This document shows, piece after piece, positions 46,405-53,611 of a DNA stretch of 64,000 nucleotides (the first letter of the stretch is position 1; every line of letters begins with the position of its first letter). Made by a program: the position numbers and the translations under genes. The notes under the pieces are model-generated. The model did not search any database. It was given only the letters and a program-made list of their open reading frames with translations, and was not told the DNA's origin. The stretch is from Verrucomicrobiales bacterium (GTDB taxonomy: Bacteria > Verrucomicrobiota > Verrucomicrobiia > Limisphaerales > UBA11320), in NCBI GenBank assembly GCA_016793885.1, contig JAEUHE010000237.1, positions 1 to 64,000 on the forward strand. Direction: 5' to 3'.

Positions 46405-47064
46405 TCAGAAAACTGCCCGAAACAGCCTGAGTGCTTGAGCCCGATGGCTGATCTGGTTCTTGAGCTCGCTGCCCAACTCTGCGAAGGACAGGCTCTGCCC
46501 CGCTGGAACGAACAAGGGATCGTAACCAAATCCACCCTGCCCGCTGGGAGCCTGAGTGATCCGCCCCTCACAGGCCCCCTCAAACAGCCGAGGAGCCGAG
46601 GCCGGCGACGAAGTCACCGCCGGAATCCAAGCCAGGGCGCACCGAAACCGACCAGTCCGACGATCGACAGGAACCTCCGCCAGCAGGCGGAGCAATTTGG
46701 CATTGTTGTCCGAATCGGGAGAGTTACCGGTTCGTGAGGGATCATCCAACGCTGCAAAGCGCGCCGAATGGACGCCAGGGGCACCGCCGAGAGCATCGAC
46801 TTCCAAACCGGAGTCGTCGGCTAGCACTCCTACCACCGACGCACCGCCAAGCTCCGTGAGAACGTCAACCTCGGTGGCTAGCCAGGACGCGACCGTAAGC
46901 GCTTTCTTGACGGCGTTGCCCGCGAAGGAGGCCTGGTCCTCCACCGCCTCCGGCACCCGAGAACCCCAGCCTGCCAGGCCCACACACCGACATCGATCCA
47001 GCAACAAGGCCTGAATCTCAGCAACCTTGTGGGCGTTTCTCGTCGCGATGACCAGAGTCTTCAT
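46405..47064 (-). CDS. rdgB: Non-canonical purine NTP pyrophosphatase (RdgB/HAM1)
   Basis: The 219-residue protein hydrolyses ITP, dITP and XTP to the monophosphates, keeping them out of nucleic acids. It carries the family motifs: ATRNAHKVAEI at the N-terminus, FAGNAVKKAL, ADDSGLEVDAL, GGFGYDPLFVP and SHRAQALRLF. It is slightly longer than the usual 195-205 residues owing to an insertion (WLATEVDVLTELGGASVV) before the ADDSGLE motif and additional residues in the middle. The gene closes the cytochrome oxidase cluster, 26 nt after the DUF420 gene, so it may be read as part of that transcript. It is convergent with the hybrid kinase. Confidence 0.93.
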   Translation of the reverse strand: MKTLVIATRNAHKVAEIQALLLDRCRCVGLAGWGSRVPEAVEDQASFAGNAVKKALTVASWLATEVDVLTELGGASVVGVLADDSGLEVDALGGAPGVHSARFAALDDPSRTGNSPDSDNNAKLLRLLAEVPVDRRTGRFRCALAWIPAVTSSPASAPRLFEGACEGRITQAPSGQGGFGYDPLFVPAGQSLSFAELGSELKNQISHRAQALRLFRAVF

Positions 47065-47090
47065 GCTTCATTACCGTGCCGTTCCTGGAG

Positions 47091-47525
47091 TCACCCCTTG
47101 GCCGGAAACCAGTGGTAAAGGGCGAAATAGATCAGTACCCCCGTGACCGACACATACATCCAGATCGGCCAAGTGATGCGCGCAATCTGACGATGACGAT
47201 CGTTCTGGCCAGCCAAGCCTCGCCGGATCGTCGTCAAAGCCAGCGGAACCACAGCGATGGCCAGGATGATGTGGCTCACCAACATCGCCCGATAGATCAA
47301 CAGGATCGCTCCGGTGGCACCGAGGGGCGTGTGGACCCCACGGACCAAAACCTTGTGAGTCACATAGGAAATGAGGAAAACACAAGAGCACACAAAGGCG
47401 GCCATCATGCAGCGTTGATGCGAAACCTTATCGCCCCGGCGAATAAAGACGTAACCCAGGAACAGCAGCACGGAGGCGCAGCCGTTGAGTGAAGCGTTTA
47501 AAGTAGGAAGGTCAGAGACTTGCAT
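47091..47525 (-). CDS. DUF420 membrane protein, oxidase-associated
   Basis: The 144-residue protein has four hydrophobic helices (SVLLFLGYVFIRRGDK, FVCSCVFLISYVTHKVL, MLVSHIILAIAVVPLALTTI, PIWMYVSVTGVLIYFAL) and the conserved HQRCMM, YVTHKV and HRQIARITWPIWMYVSVTGV stretches of the DUF420 family. DUF420 genes are frequent in Cox operons, and in Bacillus a member (CtaM) is needed for caa3/aa3 oxidase activity. It lies 5 nt after sco on the same strand and probably acts in assembly of the CuA or CuB centres; that role is inference. Confidence 0.88.
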   Translation of the reverse strand: MQVSDLPTLNASLNGCASVLLFLGYVFIRRGDKVSHQRCMMAAFVCSCVFLISYVTHKVLVRGVHTPLGATGAILLIYRAMLVSHIILAIAVVPLALTTIRRGLAGQNDRHRQIARITWPIWMYVSVTGVLIYFALYHWFPAKG

Positions 47526-47530
47526 AGGTG

Positions 47531-48235
47531 TTACTCCGCCAGCAACTGAAGGGCTAGATCGCGGAGCTTCTCCGTTGCTCCCGGTTCTAAAGCCTCCACC
47601 GCAGCACGCAGGCGTCCTTGTTTGTCAACCAACACCGAAATGGTGCTGTGAATGAACAGATCGTCCACCGATTGGCGCAAGCGCTCCTCCTTGTCGACCA
47701 CCGTCAGTTTAAGTTCATCGACCGCCAGTCGGATCAAGTCCGCTTTAGGACCGGTCAGGAACCACCATCGGGCTGGATCCGCACGATAGCTCAAACCGTA
47801 GCGATGGAGCACTTCCGGGGTGTCGACGACCGGGTCCGCGGTCAGGGAAACCAGCTGAACCAAGGGTTGCCGAGCAAGTTCCGATTGCAGACGCTCCATA
47901 CGCTTGGACATCTCGCGACACGGGCCAGGGCAATGCGTGAAGATAATGTTGGCGACCCAGACTTTCCCCTGCAGGTCTTTCAAGGAAACGATCTTACCAA
48001 CCTGATTCGTCAGTGAGAAGGAGGTGACCTGGGAAATCACCGGAAGAGGGGCAGCCCGTCCTTGGAGCAGAAACACCAAAGCTAACACCAGGGCGCCCAT
48101 GGCAATCAACCCGGGCACCAGGATCCGCAGAGGGGATTTCCCTTCGGTTGTGGGCGATGTGCTCAAACGTGATTTGATTACTCCAGCGGTGAAACTAGGA
48201 GCCAGAAGCCGGATTCGCAGAAGAACCCGATCCAT
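47531..48235 (-). CDS. sco: SCO1/SenC-type copper chaperone for cytochrome oxidase
   Basis: The 234-residue protein is anchored by one N-terminal helix (PGLIAMGALVLALVFLL) with the thioredoxin-like domain outside. It has the copper motif CPGPC (Cys102, Cys106) in place of the usual CPDVC-type and a distal His in DDLFIHSTISVLVD (about 195). SCO proteins deliver copper to the CuA site of subunit II or reduce its cysteines. It sits directly after coxB on the same strand (96 nt), which fits this job. Confidence 0.93.
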   Translation of the reverse strand: MDRVLLRIRLLAPSFTAGVIKSRLSTSPTTEGKSPLRILVPGLIAMGALVLALVFLLQGRAAPLPVISQVTSFSLTNQVGKIVSLKDLQGKVWVANIIFTHCPGPCREMSKRMERLQSELARQPLVQLVSLTADPVVDTPEVLHRYGLSYRADPARWWFLTGPKADLIRLAVDELKLTVVDKEERLRQSVDDLFIHSTISVLVDKQGRLRAAVEALEPGATEKLRDLALQLLAE

Positions 48236-48330
48236 TCCATCACGGCCAAAGGCGCGGAACCCGTGAGGCGTGTCCCGTCCAACAGCCTTACGCCGTGCAG
48301 GTCCGGCTCAGGGTGAAGCGACCTCAGATC

Positions 48331-49095
48331 TTACTCGAAGCCGCCCGTGCTGGCACCGCTGCCGGCGTTCTTGGCAGTCCACTTGACGTAGTCTTCTTCC
48401 GTCACGACGTTCAAGAAGCCCAACGCCATGCTGGCATGGCCATTGCCACACAACTGTGCGCAGTTGATCTGATACTTACCCGTCTGGGTGGGAACGAAAT
48501 GAGTCGGAACGCGCATTCCGGGAATCGCATCTTGCGTCACTCGCATGGCGATGATCTTGAAGGAATGAATAACATCCTTCGAGGAGATGTAAGCCAGCAC
48601 CGGCTTGTTCACCGGCACCGTCATATCATTCAAAGTCTGGATGTCATCCGCGCCGTTCGGGTCGTCCTTAACGTATCCGAACGGATTGTCGGTGGCATTG
48701 ACCAGCCGCATTTCCTGCTTGCGGAAGATGCCGTCCTTACCCGGATACAGGTTGTTCCAACCGAATTGCTGGGCGATCACACGAACGACCGTGGCCTCCT
48801 TCTCGTTGGGCAGACCATCAACCACCTTAGCCCAAAGCGGAACGGCGAAGCCAATCAACAGGACCGCTTCCACCAACGCCACCACTCCCTCAATGTAGGT
48901 GGATGCATGGCTGCGCGCACCGAGGTAATCAGCCTTGGGATTGGCTCCACTCCGGAAGCGAATCAACACATAAATGAAGTAGGCTGCCCACCCCACGAAA
49001 AGCGCGCCCATCAGATAATGGACCAGCAGAATCATGTGGTCCACGTCGTGACCGTGCTCAGAAGTGACAACCGGGAGTCCTAGGAGATTATTCAT
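48331..49095 (-). CDS. coxB: Cytochrome c oxidase subunit II
   Basis: The 254-residue protein has two membrane helices (MILLVHYLMGALFVGWAAYF and YIEGVVALVEAVLLIGFAVP) and a cupredoxin domain with the CuA ligands His177 (VIHSFKI), Cys212, Cys216, His220 and Met223 in CAQLCGNGHASM. The usual Cys-x-Glu-x-Cys is Cys-x-Gln-x-Cys here (Gln214); the Glu backbone normally also binds Mg. The QQFGWNNLYPGKDGIF segment is like that of Bacteroidota/Verrucomicrobiota enzymes. No cytochrome c domain (CxxCH) is fused. The gene lies after coxA, coxC, coxIV and two small genes, unlike the common coxB-first order. It has no cleavable lipobox. Confidence 0.95.
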   Translation of the reverse strand: MNNLLGLPVVTSEHGHDVDHMILLVHYLMGALFVGWAAYFIYVLIRFRSGANPKADYLGARSHASTYIEGVVALVEAVLLIGFAVPLWAKVVDGLPNEKEATVVRVIAQQFGWNNLYPGKDGIFRKQEMRLVNATDNPFGYVKDDPNGADDIQTLNDMTVPVNKPVLAYISSKDVIHSFKIIAMRVTQDAIPGMRVPTHFVPTQTGKYQINCAQLCGNGHASMALGFLNVVTEEDYVKWTAKNAGSGASTGGFE

Positions 49096-49104
49096 GTCTG
49101 GAAA

Positions 49105-49398
49105 TCAAACCGTTTTCGAAAGAGTCGAGTCTTCAGCCTGCGAAAGCGCCCCCGCCAACTGCTCCGATTCCACACGAGCAGTGCGACGCGCGATGAATAC
49201 AAAGAACGAACAAATCCCCCCGAGGACGCTCGTTACAACGACCAGGAGAGCAAAGATGCCCCAATTCAACCCGCGGCCCAGCGGGGAGTCGGTTTGGCCG
49301 AAACAGGTGGCACAAGCCATTGCCTCGGGCTGACTGGCGACAGTCCACAACACTCCGACCAAGCCTGCTAGATATCTTCTGGACGATGGATGATTCAT
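49105..49398 (-). CDS. Small membrane protein of the oxidase cluster, CATCFGQTDSP type
   Basis: The 97-residue protein starts at the ATG 49398, overlapping the preceding gene's stop by 4 nt (ATGA). A signal-like segment (RYLAGLVGVLWTVASQPEAM) leads to ACATCFGQTDSPLGRGLNWG, a two-cysteine motif followed by one membrane helix (IFALLVVVTSVLGGICSFFVF) and a basic-acidic tail. I do not know a name for the family but such CATC-type genes occur in oxidase clusters of this phylum. The CxxC could hold copper or be a disulfide. It lies between coxIV and coxB and may be a Cox assembly factor. Confidence 0.7.
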   Translation of the reverse strand: MNHPSSRRYLAGLVGVLWTVASQPEAMACATCFGQTDSPLGRGLNWGIFALLVVVTSVLGGICSFFVFIARRTARVESEQLAGALSQAEDSTLSKTV

Positions 49399-49610
49399 AG
49401 GTAGCTCACGTCTTTTAGCTTCTTCAGAAAGTAACGCCCATACACCAACAGCCCCAATCCCAACACTAGGGAACAAGAGCCCATCACCAGATTCACCCGG
49501 CTGACAGATTGGTCCGCGCCGGAGGGCGTCCAAAAAGCCCATGCCGCAAAGCCGAAACACAACATCGTCGAAACGATGATAAAGAGAATGTGAATGGCCT
49601 TGAGGGACAT
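49395..49610 (-). CDS. Two-helix small membrane protein of the oxidase cluster
   Basis: The 71-residue protein has two membrane helices (IHILFIIVSTMLCFGFAAWAF, LVMGSCSLVLGLGLLVYGRYF) separated by a short polar turn and a basic C-terminal tail. It begins 5 nt after the subunit IV gene and overlaps the next gene by ATGA, a sign of translational coupling. No sequence motif allows a family name. It is likely a small accessory subunit or assembly factor of the oxidase. Confidence 0.75.
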   Translation of the reverse strand: MSLKAIHILFIIVSTMLCFGFAAWAFWTPSGADQSVSRVNLVMGSCSLVLGLGLLVYGRYFLKKLKDVSYL

Positions 49611-49615
49611 AGATG

Positions 49616-49933
49616 TTAGCGCAGTTGAGTGTTGGTAGGAAAATCGTTCATGGCCCAGATGGTCAAGCCCATCAACGCGATGAAGAAAAACACGGTGGAG
49701 GCCATGATCCCGTAGATCATTTTCCGCTCATCCATCAAATGCATGAAATAGCCCGCCACGAGAAAGGCTTTGACCGATGCAATGAAGAGTGCGAGAGCCA
49801 CCGTCATCGCGAACGATTCAATGTGAATGAAATAAGCCCCGACTGTAACAACGGTACCTACGATAAGGGCAAAGAATATAGCCCAATACTTCTTAATCGA
49901 TTTTTCGACATCGTGCGCACTGTGATCGCTCAT
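49616..49933 (-). CDS. Cytochrome c oxidase subunit IV (caa3/prokaryotic COX4 type)
   Basis: The 105-residue protein has three helices (YWAIFFALIVGTVVTVGAYF, MTVALALFIASVKAFLVAGYF, GIMASTVFFFIALMGLTIW) and the conserved MHLMDERKMI turn typical of prokaryotic COX IV. It starts with a short polar N-terminus with SDHSAHD. It follows subunit III by 31 nt on the same strand. This subunit usually stabilises the enzyme and has no redox centre. Confidence 0.93.
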   Translation of the reverse strand: MSDHSAHDVEKSIKKYWAIFFALIVGTVVTVGAYFIHIESFAMTVALALFIASVKAFLVAGYFMHLMDERKMIYGIMASTVFFFIALMGLTIWAMNDFPTNTQLR

Positions 49934-49964
49934 AAGATCAGTTCAAAAGTTCGAGCCAATTGAG

Positions 49965-50753
49965 TTACAGGAGATACAAAACCGGGAACAGGAAGATCCA
50001 TACCAAATCGACAAAATGCCAGAAAAGACCGGAAACCTCAACCCGATTGGTATACCGCTCAGGCTCGGTCTTCCACATACCCGCCCCCGGAAAGAGGATA
50101 TACCCCATGACCAAGGCTCCTCCGATGACGTGCAGCGCGTGCAATCCCGTCAACGTGAAGTAAATCGAAGTATAGGTATTGTGAGCCGGCCCGTAGTTCC
50201 CAATTTTCTGGATGTCAGCGGTCTTGATCTCGATTTCCTTGCCGTGCCCACCGTGGCTTGCCTTATGAGCCGCCGTGACTCCCGCAGCTTTGCCCTTGGA
50301 GGCGTCGATCTCGAACCCATGCAGGACCACTTGGTCTTTGTTTTTAGAGACCAGATGCCCGTCGAAGACTTTGCCGTCTTTGGTGATCACCTGGTAGTGG
50401 GTAAACTTGTCATAGTACTCGTAGGACTTGATACCTACGAAAGCACAGGCACACAGCAGGGTAATGGTTTGGCAGATGCGATACTTGGCGAAGTTGCCTT
50501 GCTTCAAAGCCGCCCAACCCAACACCACCGTCACGCTGGACGAAATCAGCACCAGGGTATTCACCGTCCCGATCGGAACGTTGAGCAATCCCTGCGGCCA
50601 CTCACCAATATCCGCTCCCACCCGGAGAAGAATGTAAGAGGAGAACAAAGCTCCGAAGAGCATGACTTCCGAGGCCAGAAACAACCAGATCCCAACCTTG
50701 GCGTTGTAGAGTCCGGTGTCCCGACGAGGTTCTACTGTGTATGGAATTTCCAT
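49965..50753 (-). CDS. coxC: Cytochrome c oxidase subunit III with an inserted soluble segment
   Basis: This is a 262-residue protein of the short, five-helix caa3-type: GIWLFLASEVMLFGALFSSY, PIGTVNTLVLISSSVTVVLG, YRICQTITLLCACAFVGIKS, TSIYFTLTGLHALHVIGGAL and LFWHFVDLVWIFLFPVLYLL with the E/H residues of the family. Between helices 3 and 4, where homologues have a short loop, there is an extra soluble segment at about 119-185 (VITKDGKVFDGHLV, DQVVLHGFEI, EIEIKTADIQKI). It is Lys/Gly/His-rich and reads as a small beta-barrel-like module with a DGKV/G...V pattern like that of planctomycete heme-binding domains. It lies 20 nt after coxA. Confidence 0.93.
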   Translation of the reverse strand: MEIPYTVEPRRDTGLYNAKVGIWLFLASEVMLFGALFSSYILLRVGADIGEWPQGLLNVPIGTVNTLVLISSSVTVVLGWAALKQGNFAKYRICQTITLLCACAFVGIKSYEYYDKFTHYQVITKDGKVFDGHLVSKNKDQVVLHGFEIDASKGKAAGVTAAHKASHGGHGKEIEIKTADIQKIGNYGPAHNTYTSIYFTLTGLHALHVIGGALVMGYILFPGAGMWKTEPERYTNRVEVSGLFWHFVDLVWIFLFPVLYLL

Positions 50754-50773
50754 GTGTCGTCCTGCTACAAGCG

Positions 50774-52582
50774 TTAGGCGTTCTGGTTTTGAGGGATGTA
50801 ATCTTTGGAAGCACCGGGCACGCTATACTCATACGGCCCACGCACCACTTGAGGGATGCTCGTGAAGTTGCCGTGAGGAGGCGGGGTCGGGGTCTGCCAA
50901 TCTAGAGTCGTTGCATTCCAAGGATTGTCCGATTCGACTTTCTTACCGTTGGAGATGCTCCAGAAAAAGTTGATAATGAAAGGAATCTGAGCCAACCCCA
51001 ACAGGAACGCCGCGTGAGTGATGTACTCGTTGAGCTTGATGATCGTGTTCGACAAGCCGCCGATCGCGTCAGGCACGCTGGCCGTGGAATACATGGCTCC
51101 ACCATTCGACATCCGGCGGAGCATGCCTGCCATGCCTTGCGCGAACATCGGCATGAAAATCAGATTCATCGCGATCAATGAGACCCAGAAGTGAATCTTG
51201 CCCAGAGTCTCGTTCATGAACCGACCGGTCACCTTGGGATACCAGAAGTAAACCCCAGCCAGCAACGCGAAGATAGTGCCAGGCGCCACCACATAATGAA
51301 AATGGGCAATCACGTAGTAGGTGTCGTGCAAATGGATGTCGCTGTAGTTGAAACCCAAGGGCAATCCCGTCAACCCCCCGATACCAAACATCGGCAGAAA
51401 CGCCAGGGCGAACAGGGTCGGAGTGTTGAAACGGATCGAACCGCCCCACAGCGAGATGAACAGGCAGGTCAGAATGATCACAGACGGAATGGAAATGATC
51501 ATCGTCGTCGTCTGAAAGAAGGTGCTGATCTTGGTTCCCATGCCGGTCAGATACATATGGTGAGCCCAGACAATGAAGGAAATGAACCCGATCGCCAGTG
51601 AGGCGTAAACCAGGGACTTATAACCCCAAAGCGGCTTGCGAGTGCTGTTGGCGATGATCTCGGCAACAATACCCATGGCCGGGAGGATGAGAACGTACAC
51701 TTCCGGATGTCCCAGGAACCAGAACAGATGCTGCCACAACAGCGGGCTGCCGCCACCGCTGATATTGGCCAGGTTACCACCAATGGCTAATCCGGTCGGA
51801 AGAAAGAAACTGGTGCCGAGCACGTTGTCCGCCAACTGCATCAACCCAGCCGCTTCCAGCGGCGGAAACGCGAGGAGCAGCAGAAACCCGGTCACAAACT
51901 GCGCCCACACGAAGAACGGGAGGCGCATCCAGGTCATTCCCGGAGCACGCAACTGAATGATGGTGGCGATGAAGTTAACGGCTCCGAGCAAGGAAGAAGT
52001 GATCAGGAGCACCATGCCGGTCAGCCAAAAGGTTTGGCCATGCCCCGCAATCGAGGTCGCTAGCGGAGAGTACGACGTCCACCCCGCCTGCGCAGCACCA
52101 CCAGGAATAAAGAAACTAACCAACATCACCACGCCACCCGCCGCATAGCACTGGTAGCTAATCATGTTGATCCGCGGAAAGGCCATATCCGGCGCGCCGA
52201 TCTGCAGGGGCACCACCAGATTCCCGAAGGCGCCGAACGCCAAGGGCACGATCGCCAGGAACACCATGATGGTTCCATGCATCGCGCCAAACATGTTGTA
52301 AAGATCCGGAGTCATCACCCCGCCACTTGCCATGTCCCCGAAGATGCTAGCCAGCAGGCCGCCAATCACGGGGATCGGCCTCCCGGGGTAGGCAATCTGC
52401 CAACGCATGGCCATGATCAGGAAAAAGCCAAGCATCAGAAAAATCAGGGCGGTCACCCCATACTGAACCCCGATCACTTTATGGTCCGAGGAAAAGACAT
52501 ACTTCCTGAGGAAGCCGCCCTCGTCATGATGATGAGCGTCATGCGATCCGGCATGATGTGTGTGCGCAGATGTGGTTTGCAT
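50774..52582 (-). CDS. coxA: Cytochrome c oxidase subunit I
   Basis: The 602-residue protein starts at ATG 52582 (the frame extends to 52630). A His-rich N-terminus (HTHHAGSHDAHHHDEG) precedes 12 helices. Heme a ligands are His102 (MHGTIM) and His429, heme a3 ligand His427 (IAHFHYV), CuB ligands His292 (GHPEVY, with Tyr296 for the crosslink), His341 and His342. The A-type E residue is present in GHPEV, and the D-channel Asp in GAPDMAFPR, but the second Asn of the following FPRMNN is Met. At the K-channel position usual Lys (PTGIK) reads PSVII, so the Lys is replaced by Ile370. The gene follows ctaB and begins the structural part of the cluster. Confidence 0.96.
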   Translation of the reverse strand: MQTTSAHTHHAGSHDAHHHDEGGFLRKYVFSSDHKVIGVQYGVTALIFLMLGFFLIMAMRWQIAYPGRPIPVIGGLLASIFGDMASGGVMTPDLYNMFGAMHGTIMVFLAIVPLAFGAFGNLVVPLQIGAPDMAFPRINMISYQCYAAGGVVMLVSFFIPGGAAQAGWTSYSPLATSIAGHGQTFWLTGMVLLITSSLLGAVNFIATIIQLRAPGMTWMRLPFFVWAQFVTGFLLLLAFPPLEAAGLMQLADNVLGTSFFLPTGLAIGGNLANISGGGSPLLWQHLFWFLGHPEVYVLILPAMGIVAEIIANSTRKPLWGYKSLVYASLAIGFISFIVWAHHMYLTGMGTKISTFFQTTTMIISIPSVIILTCLFISLWGGSIRFNTPTLFALAFLPMFGIGGLTGLPLGFNYSDIHLHDTYYVIAHFHYVVAPGTIFALLAGVYFWYPKVTGRFMNETLGKIHFWVSLIAMNLIFMPMFAQGMAGMLRRMSNGGAMYSTASVPDAIGGLSNTIIKLNEYITHAAFLLGLAQIPFIINFFWSISNGKKVESDNPWNATTLDWQTPTPPPHGNFTSIPQVVRGPYEYSVPGASKDYIPQNQNA

Positions 52583-52702
52583 TCGATTCGATTCGGCATC
52601 GGTAATCCTGCCATTAGGCAGTATCAACAATTGCCAGTCAGTAAACGCGGTCAGTAAACCGCCTCATGCTCCATAGTGTCAACGGAACAATCGACGGAAG
52701 TT

Positions 52703-53611
52703 TCACAGTTTAGTTTTATCCATGACCATCATCAACAAGAGCAACGGTAGATAGATGATCGAGGCAAAAAAGAGGGATCGAGCGCTAGGACGATCAAGAC
52801 GGCGCCCAAAACGATAGGCAAAATACAGAAAACCCAGGCTGAGCAGCAGCGCGCTCACCAGATACAGCGGACCGGCCAGGCGCAGGGCGAAGGGCCCCAG
52901 ACTCAAGGGCAGAAGGCCCAGGGTGTGACTAAAGGCTTGCTGCGCGGTTTTCCGGCCATCGGTGTCGAAAACCGGCAACATGGCAAATCCAGCCTGGCGA
53001 TACTCCTCGCGATACATCCAAGCGATGGCCAAAAAATGAGGAAGTTGCCAGAAGAACAGAATCGCAAATAGGCTCCATCCCTCAATCGATAGCTCACCCC
53101 GCGCCGCCGTCCAGCCCATCAGGGGTGGAAGTGCGCCGGGAATCGCGCCAATGGCGGTGTTCAGGGTGGTGATGCGCTTCAGCGGGGTATAGACAAACAG
53201 ATAACTCACCCAGGTGAGCAGGCCCAGAATGGCCGTCAGGACATTCACCCACACCCAGAGCTGCACCACCCCAACCAATGAAACCGCAATCCCCACCCCA
53301 AGAACGAGCCCCGGGCTCAAATGTTTCGCCGGCAGCGGCCGGTTCTCGGTGCGTGGCATGAGGGCATCGTGCTCCCTCTCCAGCCACTGGTTCAATGCAG
53401 CCGCTCCCGACGCCAGCAGCGCGGTCCCCAGCACGGCATTCAGCATGAGGAGATAGTCCATCGAGCCCTGGTAGCCCACATAGAACCCAACCCAGGTGGT
53501 CAGAACAACCAAGCCGCTGAGTCTTGCCTTGAAGAGCTCCATCCAGATGGAGCTGCGAGTCACGGCTAACTCATCCGCCGGGCGGGGCAAAGTGGAACTG
53601 GAGGCTTTCAT
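52703..53611 (-). CDS. ctaB: Protoheme IX farnesyltransferase (heme O synthase)
   Basis: The 302-residue UbiA-family membrane enzyme adds a farnesyl group to heme B. Motifs are the NQWLEREHDALMPRTENRPL Asp-rich substrate loop and the second DTDGRKTAQQAF region; about eight or nine membrane helices follow LSGLVVLTTWVGFYVG. The ATG at 53611 overlaps the stop of ctaA by 4 nt (ATGA), and the upstream extension of the frame is not needed. Its product heme O goes to CtaA, whose gene is directly upstream in the transcript. Confidence 0.95.
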   Translation of the reverse strand: MKASSSTLPRPADELAVTRSSIWMELFKARLSGLVVLTTWVGFYVGYQGSMDYLLMLNAVLGTALLASGAAALNQWLEREHDALMPRTENRPLPAKHLSPGLVLGVGIAVSLVGVVQLWVWVNVLTAILGLLTWVSYLFVYTPLKRITTLNTAIGAIPGALPPLMGWTAARGELSIEGWSLFAILFFWQLPHFLAIAWMYREEYRQAGFAMLPVFDTDGRKTAQQAFSHTLGLLPLSLGPFALRLAGPLYLVSALLLSLGFLYFAYRFGRRLDRPSARSLFFASIIYLPLLLLMMVMDKTKL

